DNA from: Formicarius rufipectus
Lineage: Eukaryota; Chordata; Aves; Passeriformes; Formicariidae
DNA: 64,000 nt
Assembly (NCBI GenBank): GCA_013399695.1
Contig: VXAU01002077.1
Location: 186,001 to 250,000, forward strand
Direction of reading: 5' to 3'
The stretch's first letter is position 1; each line of letters starts with the position of its first letter. Below the pieces are notes generated by a model. That model was not told where the DNA came from, made no database searches, and saw only the letters and a program-made list of their open reading frames with translations. Positions 24,990-37,215 of the stretch are shown here, one piece after another. The translations under genes and the position numbers were made by a program.

Positions 24990-25064
24990 GGAGCCTGATC
25001 ATGCACTGCTCTGGGTCAGTGGTAGAGTTCCCACTGACCTGGATGAGACAGGACTGGGCCTGTG
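24990..25064 (+). repeat. Fossil amniote interspersed repeat fragment
   Basis: GCCTGATCATGCACTGCT...GGGTCAGTGGTAGAGTTCCCACTGACCTGGATGAGACAGGA...GGGCCTG follows the old amniote repeat 'gatcctgcact...gtcaatggnagaactcccattgacttcaatgggncaggatcaggcc' with many substitutions. It includes the inverted TCAGTGG / CCACTGA core. It belongs to the same broad group as the fragments at 13.8, 14.5 and 56.7 kb. Confidence 0.55.
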
Positions 25065-26984
25065 CAGAGCCCACACTGCTCCAACACTAAACCAGCGGAG
25101 CACTGCTATCAGCCGAGCATCGCTCGCTGCCCTTTCCAGCTGTGTGCCCAAAACTGCTGGGGAACCTGAGAATGGTATGAAGCAGCTCAAAAAACTCAGG
25201 TGAACTTCTTTCCCCTAAATCAGAGAGAGCCTTGTTAGTAGCAATGTCTTAATCTCCATTTTTTGATTATGCAGATGAGTTTACACTGCTTGCTGCCTCC
25301 CCAGCTGCTCCCAACTAAAACCAGCTGGCTGGAGTTAAACAGACCTACCAGATTTAACTGAGAGTCTACATCTCCAAACCCCAGCATCATATCTGTAGGG
25401 CAATGCTAAAAATCTCCTATAAGCTGAAAAAGTCCTGCTTAGGAAACACAAGAGGAAACACAAAGGCACAGAGTGCTGTGGAAACCTCCTCGCCAGTCCC
25501 AGGACTCTCAGCCTCAGAGGGCAGCAGGCAGGGCTGGGCTGCCTTACACACTAACCTACATCTTGCTGATCATGCAGGACATGGGGGAAAAAAAAGGGAG
25601 TAACATTTGGATATATGCCTGAAGTTACTGACCTGACACTTGAGCCATCCCACTGTCTTCAATGACTTCAGAACAAGCTGTTGAAGTCGCTTGCTGTGAA
25701 CCAAATTCCCGCAGTCTCCTGTTGGCCAAGTTTGCCTCGAGCTGCCCAGCTGAACCACCAGCTAGCTGAGACGTGGAGCCTGAACCCCTGCAATGCCCAG
25801 CCACAGCCCCAGCCTGCAGGGCTGACAGTCTCTGGGAGGCTACTGGAGGGGCTAATTCTCGGCAAACTCGCAAGGTCAGCCTCCAAAGAAGCGGGAGCCT
25901 CACTCCTAAACAAGCCCTCTCCCAAGCCCCGTTTCCACGCCGGCTTTAGAATAACAAAAACAAACAATTTAAATCAAAACAGCTGAAAACCATTTTCTCC
26001 CTTCCCAAGTGTGGGGCTACGTGTTTCTCCCGTGGCAGACAGTGGATTATTGCGGCGACACTTAACACCGCTGGCGAGCGCAGCCCCCGGCACTCCGGTC
26101 TAGGTGTTGGTGACGACATCGGTGGAGGCAGCAGAAACACTAAACCCTGCACCAAGGTAAAGAGCAGGTGGTGAGCTTTTTAAGTTTACCTTCATGGGGG
26201 CCTACAGGGCCCAAATTCTGCTTGCTTCACTCCCCACTCTAAGCCCAGGGATTCGGTGAAGCTGCATGTGAGAGCGGAGCCGCGTCCGGCATCAGAAACG
26301 CTCCAACCACTGGGCACGAATAGTGTGTGCCTGGGAAATGTGGTGGAGGTGTTTGTCAGCACGTGGAAAGGCTGTATCAATTAGCTTGATGAGAAAGGGG
26401 CTCTTAGTAGTACAAGTGCTTTGTAGTTCCAGTGGACAAGAAAAAAAAAAGAGAAAAGCCATAATGCAGAAGTTGAAGGCATTTGAAGGTAGAATTAATT
26501 GGCAAAATTAACATGTAGTGTGTGATTTCTCCGTTTAAATTTGAAGAACTGGAAGGCAGCAAAAGCATTTCCCTTTCCTGGTGCAATATATTTTATGTTT
26601 TGATTTTGCTACGTGAGGATTGGGAAGCTCCTATGAGAAAAAGAAGTCTCTGGAAAAACCAACCTTACTTTATCATTTCTCCCTTGAAAAAACTTATACC
26701 TTACGAAATTCTGCAGAGATGGCAAATTACTGTGCAACAGTCTAAGCAAACTACAGCATTTACTCAAAGTCTGGTGATCAGGGCTAAAACTCAAGCTTTG
26801 CACTTTCAGAATCTCTCCAGGATCACTGCCCTTCTCCAACACCCAGCCTCTTCAAAGAGCCAGGACACTCAAATGTATCTCAAAGACGATGACAGCCATG
26901 AGGACCTGACTATTGGCAACCATTTCTCAGAAGGAAAAATCTCCTCAGCCTGTTGCAAAACTCTCGAAAGGATCCTGATTTGAA

Positions 26985-27400
26985 AACATTATGAAGCTCC
27001 TTCCATTAGCCAGTTATTAGACTGTTAGTCACTGCTTACTTTGAGCAGGCTAATTAGTTACATCAAAGGCACTACAATAAATTCCCAGGAGGGTTTTGGG
27101 GGGGGATGTATTTCTCAACCATCTAATAGCACGTTTATGCCTATCTGAGGGTAACTGCCTCATTCCACTCAGACACTGGGGGACATACTCTGTGTGCTGT
27201 CACTGTCTACCAAGCCAGCAGCAACATCAGGCCTTAAAGCTGTTTGCAGCCTGGTATAAATTTGATTAGCCATCCTTAAAAGCCACAAAAGAGTGAAAGA
27301 GGAGTTATAAACCCCTTGGTGCAACATATTCCTTCGCAGCATGTTCAGCGCAGACCTTGACCTTGACAGAATAAAAAATAAGTTACTCGTAGTGTTACAG
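26985..27400. promoter_or_regulatory. Candidate conserved non-coding island with nuclear-receptor and TCF sites
   Basis: Contains GGCTAATTAGTTACATCAAAGG (homeodomain core plus TCF/LEF ATCAAAG at 27062-27068), TTTGATTAGCC, and TGACCTTGA at 27358-27366. The last is the exact complement of the ERR/NR5A monomer site TCAAGGTCA and is immediately preceded by another GACCT half. The G-run at about 27098 is simple sequence. Function is inferred. Confidence 0.3.
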
Positions 27401-30400
27401 ACAAACAGAATCGATATTTCTCCCCTTTTTCCTTGGGTGGGTTCAAACTGCTAAATGAAATCATTAGCAAATCGCTACGTTTGCAACAACCCGGGCAACC
27501 CTCCAGCTTAGATGGCAGATATCACCTATTTAGTTGCGAAATGCGCTTATTGCTGCATCCTTTTGCACAGTTGCAGTAAAAGCAGTGTTTCCACTGTCTC
27601 CCCCCGCCCCCCACGCCGTACCTCTGACCTCAGAGGCATAGCAGTTGTTTAAAAATATGTTATGGGTTACTCTGCCCGGATTTACAGTGGCTGCAGTCTC
27701 AGTGGTGGACAACGATTTCATCAGGGGCTCAGGGCAAAATCTGAATGCCATATACACCCCCCACCCCGTGCAGATTTGTATTTCCATGTCCACGAGTGTG
27801 GCCACAGGCATCACAAAGTCAACTCCACCTTACATGCCATGAAATCCAACCAATTGCACATGGTGTCTGTACATAAGTGTCCACACAGGCAGGTCAGATA
27901 CCTAAACATAGAAATGAGACTTTTCGCATCCCTCACCACTAGTCTACGGAATTCAGAAGAATCCTGCTAAACAAACATAAGGAAAACAGCAAAGGATGTT
28001 TTCAAACAAAGAAAAAACTGGCCCAGAAAACTCTCTAGCCCTGTACACCAAACAGTTTGATGGCTTGAATGATCTTCTGGACATCAGTGCATCAGTTTAA
28101 AACAGCAGAGATACTAATCCACAGATATTGTGAAATATTCCTTTTATCAACACTGCTCCTCCACCAGAAATATGGTATTCTGAGAACTGCAAACCTGACA
28201 TAACCTCTAAGTGTTAAAGTTCAGGGGCTGTCTTCCCTGCCTGGAGACACTCCTTACAAAAGAAAGAACTCTCCTTAAGCCTTGAGAAGTTCTTGACCTT
28301 CCCAATCTGCTTTTTCCCCCCCTCTGCTTACTGACTCCTCAGTTTTCTCCACTAAAGAGGATGCCCAAGCTCTGGCAGAGGTGCATCCTGCCACACTACC
28401 ACATCCCAGGCATCAGAAATACTCCTCCCAGCCAGAGCACTGGGTGCATGTGAGTGGGCAAGGAGGGATGGGGACTGGAGAGCCTGGAAGGACAGAGCAG
28501 ACCCAGTTCTTCCTACCATGATCTCTAGCCCCTCACCCAGGACAAAGAATCCCCTTCAAAGCTTTGGAGAGAAGGCTTGTGTACATGGCGATGGAGAGTT
28601 AAGGCAACTCACTACTGCCCACGGTGCCTCTCTCCTCCCTTCTTCACATCCCCTGCCCTGGCCAGGGCTTCCAGCTCTGGCAGGGTCCTCCAGCCTTACC
28701 TGCTACATTTGGGCAGAGGCAAGAAAGCCTGAGACACACCAGCTTGTTCCAGGCTTCTCAACACAACCCGCAGGGGGAGGAACTGCTTGCCAACCAGATC
28801 ACTTTCCTATTGAGTTCTGGGAGTGACCAAAATTGATCTTCAGACTTCACTTTTTTGATTATTTCTGCATTTGCCTTGCTAACCTTAAAGCTGTATAACA
28901 GATTTTAAAAGACAGTGGAATATTGGCCACAAGCATTTACCAATCAGCAACATGCAGGTACTTAAGTGATTGTAACTGTCTTAAGCAGTATTATCTATAT
29001 ATATATAAATATTTTTTTTTTTTCATTTATCATTAAGCAATGGACACCTGAGATCATAAAGACAGCCAAGTTAGAAAAACACTCCTATGTTCAGAAAGAA
29101 AGCATCAGAACAATTTAAGCCAGCACTGTCTTTCTGCTACACTAGCCATGGCAGCTCAGGAAGAGCATTCTTAAATTGTTAATCATGTTCTGCTGGCTTC
29201 ATCTATGCACAGTCTGGCAGAAGGAGATTTCAGTGTTTACTTATTACTTTTTCCTTTTTCTTCTTCTTGGCTACCTAGATTTTCAGGCAACATTCATTTC
29301 AGAGAAAAATAAACTACATTTCATCCCCCCTCCCCAAAAAAAAATAAATAAATAAAGATGATCTGTATGGAAAGGAGGTTGGGAAAGAGAAAAGGAATCA
29401 CCTGCAAAGTTCACTTGGCTATATACAAAGCAAAATAGACCCAAAAAATTCACTGCATGCCCAATACAGTTACTTCTGTGTGCTGCAGAGGAATATAGAA
29501 CTGTAGTCAGTGAAGAAGGACCCATTGCAATCCAGAAAGTATTCCAGCAAGAGAATTACCAAGTTTTCCTGTTTTGTTTTGGGTTTTAAATTATTATTTT
29601 TAAAAAACAAAGTAGGACTGCCTCTCAAACATATCACTAAGAATTCTAACTATTTCTAAGCATACCAGGCATGATAAAATCAAAACTGGAAAACATCTTC
29701 CTTCACTTCTGTTAATACATTCTGTGGGAGAAAAAGGTGCAGCAGAAAGAAAACAGAAAAGTGAAAAGAAAAAGAACCAGAACACTTTTTAAAGGAAAAC
29801 ACAATTTCCACAAGCACTTCACACACGACTGTCATGAGGGACTGAACTTCCAAGTTCCTCCACAGGTAAAACTGTTGTGGGAGAATTCATTGGGAACTCT
29901 GGACTTGAAGATCTTTCTGCTTCTCAGGTCTCATCCTGTTCCATAAGCCACTTCACTTCTCACAGCTCTGTCTTCCTCACTCACCAAATGCATAAACCCC
30001 TGGTAACTGATTTCATAAGAGGAAAACTATTTTACATAGCAAATAAACACAGTATGACTGAAGGATTCAAGGGCCATTTGATTTATGTACAGAAGCATCC
30101 ACTTAGATTTGAAGATAGAATATATTGAACAGTCAGCCCAAAGCTGCCCTACAAATCACCCTGTATATTAAATGTTCCAATTCTGAAAAACAGAGCGTGC
30201 CTCCCATTTCTATTACGTAAAATGGTTGTCCACAACTTACACAATTTGCCCACAAACACATAACTGCTGACTAATAACTATTTACCAAGTGCCTCTGAAG
30301 GGGAAAAAAAAAACAAAAAACAGAAGATAAAAAATCAGAAGAAAACAAACAAGTCATCCTTTAAGGTGTTATTGCCCTGAATTCAAAATGCCTACCCCAA

Positions 30401-33400
30401 CCAGCTCCTCTACTATTCTACGAGCAGCAGAGAAATTTCATCCAAAACCCACTGCTTCCCCCCCTCTTCACAATTTAACTGTCTTAAGTGCTGAATGATG
30501 GCTTTTAACAAGCTTCATGAAAAAACTGAATAATAGCAGTGATCCTGATTTGCCAGCATCCCTACAGGTTGCTAAATAGCAGAAGAAGCTTTTTTCCAAA
30601 TAGCAGCCACATTCTTTCTTCCCTGATGCAGGACAGAAGGTCCATCTTGCTGGCACCAAGGAGAATTAATTTCTTCCCTTTATAGAGAAAGCACAACCTT
30701 TTGGAACTATAATACAGATATCTCTCACATCACACTCCCAAATTCATCAGATTAGGAATAATACCTTTATGCTAATCTCATTCTTCATACCAGTTTTACC
30801 ACAAGCCTCGTAAACATAAAAACCAGAAGGCAACCTCTATTCTAAATACCTTTAGGTACTTCTGCAGCTACTCCTGACAGCGTTGTCAACCATTTGTTTT
30901 AGTATCATATCCTCCTAGCAGAGGACATGAGATTTAACACATTTGTCCTGTAAAATTCAATTAGCCTCTTCAGATGCACCAGAGTTGTAACATCAAAACC
31001 AGCTAGCTGTGAAGAAGAAATTCCCATTAGAAAATGTTGGGTTTTTTTCATGGCAAAAAGACTGACAGTCCACAGCAGCAGAATACATATTGGGCTTGCT
31101 TGTTGCAACTCCTTTCTAAAGACTAGAAAAGAATCTTTTCCAGAGCAGGAAGGTTACCACTGTCAGCTCCACTGAACTACGGACTTCCCTCTCTTTCGGG
31201 TCTCATCTTCAAAAATCAAGGAAACAAAGATGTAAACTCGGACATTAAAGAGAGTTAACATCAAAGTCCATGCACCACTTTTGATATTAACCAAAGCCTT
31301 GAACCAGCAATCTCACTGGCACAAATCAGGGGTGTCTATGTAATTTCAGAAACAGCTCAGCTGAGATCTCTGCCATGGCCTGCATTTGCTCACCAGCTTT
31401 TCAAAGCACAGGATTCCCGTATGTTTTTACAACTGCCTGCCAATCAAGAAAGGAGCAGCAGGAACCCAAATTCACTTCTTGGCATCTTCACCATTTATCT
31501 GTCCATGTTTCTGAAGCTTTCTATTTCTTTCTTTTCCTTCAAGAAATTTAAAAAATTTTAACATCTCAATGCAGAGCAATTTCTTCACATTGAGCCAAAT
31601 CGTAGCCTGCATGACATCCCTGCCCTTTGGTTAACATAAAAGTTACTGTATGTCACAATTTAACTGAAAAAAAAAAATACAGAGTTGCATAAATAAATTA
31701 TGTAAACAGATAACAATAATATACTTGCATATCACCTCACCTCTACCCTCCCATCCTCCTCCATTCCATCTGTCATCACATATATCACTCTTATGGGTCT
31801 GCATATACCAACAGAGCTTCAAATTCTCTTATCAAAGAAGTAAGAAAGAATATTTATGCTTTCCTAACTTTCACCATTTCCCACAAAACCCTGAGTTTTC
31901 ATCAGCATTCACACACACTCCACCCTTGTTTAAGACTGTTCTAATGCCATCTTCATAACTTGGATTCACATTAGTCTGGGGCTGAACTTACAGGCAGGAC
32001 CTTACAGAAGGTAGTGAGCACACTCAGTTAAGCAACCTCCTACAAAAAAGGCAGGGCAAAACATGCAACTGAATATCCGGACAACACTTTGAATGTTAAC
32101 TTTCCCTTATGCTTTAACTCACCAAGCTCAGTTCATGCTGAAGTCTACACGAGACTCTCAGAACATGTTACCTCACAGTATGTCATACAACTTTAGCCAG
32201 GGCAACACATCATGCCTTCAACTAGTGCAGCATATGCATCTCAAGTTACAAACATAAACTTCAGGGTAAATGAAAAGAAAGAAAGCAGAAAAAAAGGTGG
32301 ATTCCTAGCCTTTTTGGCGCCTCATTAATGTTTTATATTACCATATTACTCAGGATCCGGGTTGTATCTTGTGATGCAACACAATGTAGTGCATAACTGT
32401 ACTCAGGGATGGTTCTCCTCCCATAATACACCCTTCTTTTGCCTCATTTCTGAGGGAAACAAGGCTGTATTATATCAAAGTATCCATTCTACACATCTTT
32501 CAAACCAAATTATTGGATTAAACCCTTTTTGTCTGAGACAAGAGTTTCTATACTAGATTTCTACCAAACAATAAGCAGCAGCCAGGTGGAAGAGATGCTG
32601 TATTACCAAGCCTCTTCCATCAAGGGTGCAGAGTGATTTCTCTGCATCATACAAGAAAACACTGAGAGGCAAGGTGCAATAAAGCATCCCACCAGAAAAA
32701 AAACTGATCAGAGCCAGCATTTTACTAGCACCAAAGAATGAAGAGAGAAAGCCATGCCCTGGAGGTAATTTCCAGGAAGATCCATTTCTACTCCAAGCAG
32801 CTTTGCATTTTGAGCAGAGCTGCTGATTAGGGATGTGACCTGGAGCAAGTTTCCAGGATAAATCCTGAAACAAACCAGCAGCAGAATGCAAGAGAATCAC
32901 AAGTGGTTCTCTGGACTTCAGCAGTACATGGATGACTCAGACATCCATAGTACTTGCAAGTTATTGAGTATTCTCTTGAGGACCAGGCAGTTGCCTTCCA
33001 CAATCCCCCTCAACCACTGAGGAAGGGAATACACAGAAATGCTTTCATATACACAGTGGCTTTGTCAGTCACTCATGAAACCACATGCAGGCATGAAGAT
33101 GGAGACTGTCCATAGAGACTGTTTTGCCAGGCTGACCATGAATTCTGTCAGAAACGGGAAAAAAAAAAAACTATACATGTGCAGCCTTAATGAAGAACAA
33201 TTAGAAGTGTGGCCCAGGTGTGATCATAGACATCTTCATAGACTAGGATCATGGTTGCAGAAATTGCTGTCAGGTTGTCAGACCTGTGTATCAGAAAGAT
33301 GGGCTTACTGGCAAAAAGGCTTTCTACTCAAGCCTCCTCTCCTCAACTTCTTGACAAGACCGCTCTTCACTTCAGTGGAAGCACGAAAAAATGGCACAGT

Positions 33401-34170
33401 GGGCCCAAAGGAAGCTGGGAACAAATTGCACCTTAAACCAATAAAATACCTATGGTCCATCAATCTGTCTTGTTACGGAGGGGTCAGTAATCAAAATTTT
33501 AATGGAATGCAGGCAGATTTCTAAATCATTAGGCAACAGAACACAATATGGCTGAAGAGAGGGATAGAAGAAAAATCTTAATCATTTAGGACCTTGTCCT
33601 AAAGCTGCTCATCTGTGAAGCACCAGTCACTAAAGCACCTCACACCACTGCAACTACCTACTTTGCAGCAGCAGGCCATTAATTTATCCTCCCTTGTCCC
33701 AAACTGTAGTGTTTCACTTGCAAGGACTTGAGAGTAAGTATGCATTTTTGCCATGAGTGTGAACGACAACACTGACATGCACTGGTTATGGAGCATTACA
33801 CATATATGGACACACAGAGCTACCAGAACACAACAAGAAAAATGGCACTTGGAAGAAACATCAGGCCCACAAGAGAAAGGAATAGCAAAAATAAGGTTGT
33901 CTGTGCAGCATCAGTTACAAGCTCACATTAACTACCATCTGCTTCAAGATGCCTAGAAAGTAACATTCCTTTTTTTATTTTTTGCAGGACTCCAGCTTCA
34001 CCCAGCATGAAGTGATCCTGTTGTCCATGGAGTGGCCAGCTTGTGTTTAATGAGCTGCTTGTCACTCCCTGTTTCTCATCTCAGAGTCCAGTGCGTGCCC
34101 CCTCTGCTCCATGGACTTCATTGAAGCCCAGCTCTGCAGACAGAATTATTAATTTCCTCCTGGGCTTTCC

Positions 34171-34268
34171 CTGGCACTCATCACAGTATCTGAGTGCTTC
34201 ATTAATATTAACAGAAGGTATTTTACAACAGTTCTGCAAGGTGAAGAGATGGTATTATCCCCTACCAA
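34171..34268 (+). repeat. Fossil MIR-like amniote SINE
   Basis: CTGGCACTCATCACAGTATCTGAGTGCTTC...AACA...TCTGCAAGGTGAAGAGATGGTATTATCCCCTA follows the amniote MIR-type core 'cacagtatctgagtgcttcacaatc...ctcacaacacccctgtgaggtaggnaagtgctattatccccat'. Orientation is plus, opposite to GLI3. It is strongly diverged and has lost its 3' part. Confidence 0.6.
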
Positions 34269-34672
34269 CAGGGACTACCCGTTTAGTGTCCCTAGTTTTA
34301 TGTACATAGTCTAGAGAGCCTGAGCACCCATTTTCAGAGTATTTAGCACCATTTCTGCTTTATACAGTCTGTGCTTTCAATAATTATCTATGACTGCATT
34401 TGTTAGCATGCAGAAATGCTTGCCTTTTTGAAAATCAAGTGCTAGTCACACACCAAGAAAAAAGGAAACCCGTCTATATTGGGGGTGTTGAGTTGCTCCA
34501 AGTAAGAGGAGTTCTAGGTTTGATGTAATTAATGACACCTCAAAAGCTCCTACATATTTGCATTTCTGTGGTTAAAGTATATAAAAAGATGGGAGTTGTG
34601 GCTCCAATTTCCTCACTTTCGGGATCATTTATAAAAAGTCCCTATACTGTATTTTATTATCTAAGTGGTGAT

Positions 34673-34686
34673 GAGAGAGAGAGAGA
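34673..34686. repeat. (GA)n microsatellite
   Basis: Seven GA units on the plus strand. Confidence 0.8.
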
Positions 34687-35159
34687 AATGTTACAGTCCT
34701 GTGACTGTTTCTTCAGGCCACCACACTAGGAAGGGGTGAGTGCATGTGATCATATAATTAAAGACTGCATTATAACGGAGGGGGGCACAGAGAATTCCAT
34801 GTTGGCATTTCTGATTTTGTGATATAAGCAATATTCCTTTAATTTAATTACTTGCATGTGGCTTCATAGAGTATAAAGAAAAGAGGCAACAAAGGAAAAA
34901 GCAAAATGGGAAGATGAATATTGCAGCCGTCAGAAAGTGGTGCTTTTAATTCAACCCAGTGACCCTTTGAAAGCAAACAAAACACCTTGCAACCTTAGTA
35001 AATTATCATTTCCCAAGATATTCAGGGTGGAACATGACAGACAGCATGTCAAGGGTTCACAGACAGTTGCTGATAAGAGTAAATTTTGCATGTTGAATCC
35101 CACTTCAGTCTTTAAAGAGGAAGTTTGCTCTAGTGAGAACAAAACTGCTGCTTCTTCCA

Positions 35160-35600
35160 CTAAAATTTACTTTCTCTGTTCCATCTTTCAGCTTGTTATT
35201 TTCAAAATGCTGCGTCTCCCCAACTGCTATCTCCACCTCCCAGTCCTGTTTGCTATTCCAACCCTGCACTCCACAAACCTCTCATCTCAGACCCATTCTC
35301 TCCAGCCAATATCTGTTAGCCATGAAATCTAAGCTCTTTGTCCTATTCCTTGTGGGAAGAATCTCCTTGCTCAGTTGTTCCCATCTTCTCTCTCCATCTG
35401 TCTTTTTCTTAATCTTCAGTCATGCATGCCAGTCATTGTGCCCCATTCCTGATGATTCCCTGTTTTTGCCTCTAGGTTCCCTGTCCAATCTCAGCACACT
35501 GAGCTCGACCTCCTTTCTTCAGCTTCTTTTTATGGAATCTTTTCTCCCTCACCCCTTTCTCCCTTCTGACAGGGCTCCCACTCTCCAACCCACATTCAAT
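35160..35600. other. Strongly pyrimidine-skewed intron segment
   Basis: Over about 420 bp, G makes up only about 12 percent by eye count while C and T dominate on the plus strand. In gene sense it is purine-rich. It carries an open frame (35133-35603, rich in Ser/Leu/Phe/Pro) that is simply the outcome of this composition. No repeat family was recognised. Confidence 0.6.
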
Positions 35601-36615
35601 TAAACAGAAACTGTCCCCAGCATCAAACCCTGAACTAGCACAGGAGAGCTGGTGGGGGTGTCTTTCACATGATATTCGGAACAGTGGAGATCCTGTAAGA
35701 TCTTCTTGAGTTTCCTCTCCCTTTTCCCTTTCTGTTGTCAGCGTCACCTTTTCTTTGATGCAGCTGGCTCACAACAGCGACAGATGAAGGACACAGCCCC
35801 AGGTCCACCTGCATGCTTTGCAGGAAGAGGAAAGATAACACCTGAGCAGTAATTATCCCTGCAACTCTCACCGTTGCAGTTAAGTCTACGGAAGATGAGA
35901 AATGCCAGTTCATACAATCAGTGTAAAGTGGGATCCACCTCACCCAACTCTAGTTGTCCAGGCTCCTTTGATTGTTGGCTGAGAAATCACACCTCCAGGC
36001 TGTGATTCTGCCTACCTCAGAATGGAAGGACTCATCCTTTGGACATACACCACTGACTACAGATCACCCAGATGATTCATGCCAGTTGAATATCTGTCTT
36101 TCAGAAAGATAAAGGTAGATAAGATGGATCCACTATCCAACTTTTAGAAATACAGAGAATGCAAAGAATTTTTTCACAGTTCTCTGTTGAAGGTACTGTT
36201 TTGCCATCCAATAGTAATAAATGCAACCAATCTTCAATTTACTTCTGCAACTGTTTGGTCTGATTTAATATTTCAGTAACAAAAGCACCCAAACTGAACC
36301 TAACAAATTTACTTCTCTATTTCATTACAACAACCAATACTGAAGGGGAACTTGAAGAGCAGAGAATAACTCTCACTTTCAAATGATTCACCTAATCTTT
36401 ACTGAAAAATGTGAAGTCTCATTGATCTATGCAGTTGCCTGGGACAGAGCCAATCACCTTCCCTCACTGGTCAGATAAGGAAGCCAGGCCAAACAGTACC
36501 ACAGCTGGAACAGCAACACTGAATCAACAGCCAAACAACAGGACTCACCTTGATTGCTATATAGACTAATATTTTTTAACTAGGGGCTATCAGCAATGAT
36601 CACAAAGATAAGACA

Positions 36616-36658
36616 ACACAGCCAAATCGACACAGCCAAATTGTTCTAGAGTCTAGAG
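36616..36658. repeat. Two adjacent short tandem duplications
   Basis: ACACAGCCAAAT occurs twice at a 14-bp period (36616-36627 and 36630-36641), followed at once by TCTAGAG twice (36645-36658). Looks like local replication slippage. Confidence 0.6.
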
Positions 36659-37120
36659 TAGAACATCATACAGTTTCAGCCTTATAGCCTGTAAGACTAC
36701 GACAGGTATTTCATGAGATAGGTAGCTGGTCCCGTTCCAAACTGAGTTCTTGGGGTCCGATGTCACACTTCAGAGACACCTCGCTACAGACATCTGAGTG
36801 CCTGAGATACAAAGAACTGAATGTTGATGAGATAATTACATCAGTGGATCATTCAGAAACTTTCAGCTTGGGCATCTGAAAGACAAGGTGTAAAACTGTG
36901 TGGATTCTATCATCACTGTGCAATTGTATTCATGATTTACTGGTTATTCTGTCTTTAGCCACTGACTTAACAAAACCTTTGTGTCCCAATGAACAACTGG
37001 TATTAGTCTGTGCCTGCAGAGAACTCCGGAGCTGCAAGAGAGCAAGATTCCCCTAAGGCTTGTGCAGCCACTACTTCTATGACTTTCTCCATCTGTGTGC
37101 CTGTATCTGCTTTGCCTGCT

Positions 37121-37215
37121 CAGACTGTAAACTGCACAGCAGGAACTGTCTGCTATCAGATATATATCCACAACCCAGCAAAGGGAGGCCTCTCAGAATG
37201 GGTCCTTCAAAAGCA
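37121..37215 (+). repeat. Possible fossil L3/CR1-like 3' fragment
   Basis: CAGACTGTAAACTGCACAGCAGGAACTGTCTGCTATC, then CAGAATGGGTCCT, recalls the old vertebrate repeat end 'gactgtaagctctttggggcagggactgtcttt...tgtacagcgcctagcacaatggggtcctg'. The match is patchy and the family name is uncertain. Confidence 0.35.

Noticed and set aside
26522..26983. Plus-strand open frame of 153 residues
   Set aside because: No domain or repeat family recognised, antisense to GLI3, and no splice or promoter context.
33216..33223. Perfect T-box half-site AGGTGTGA
   Set aside because: An isolated 8-mer is expected about twice by chance in 64 kb on both strands, and no supporting sites lie nearby.
33039..33524. 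Plus-strand open frame of 161 residues
   Set aside because: Cysteine- and tryptophan-bearing but with no motif spacing of a known family. It contains a poly(A)-derived lysine run. Chance frame.
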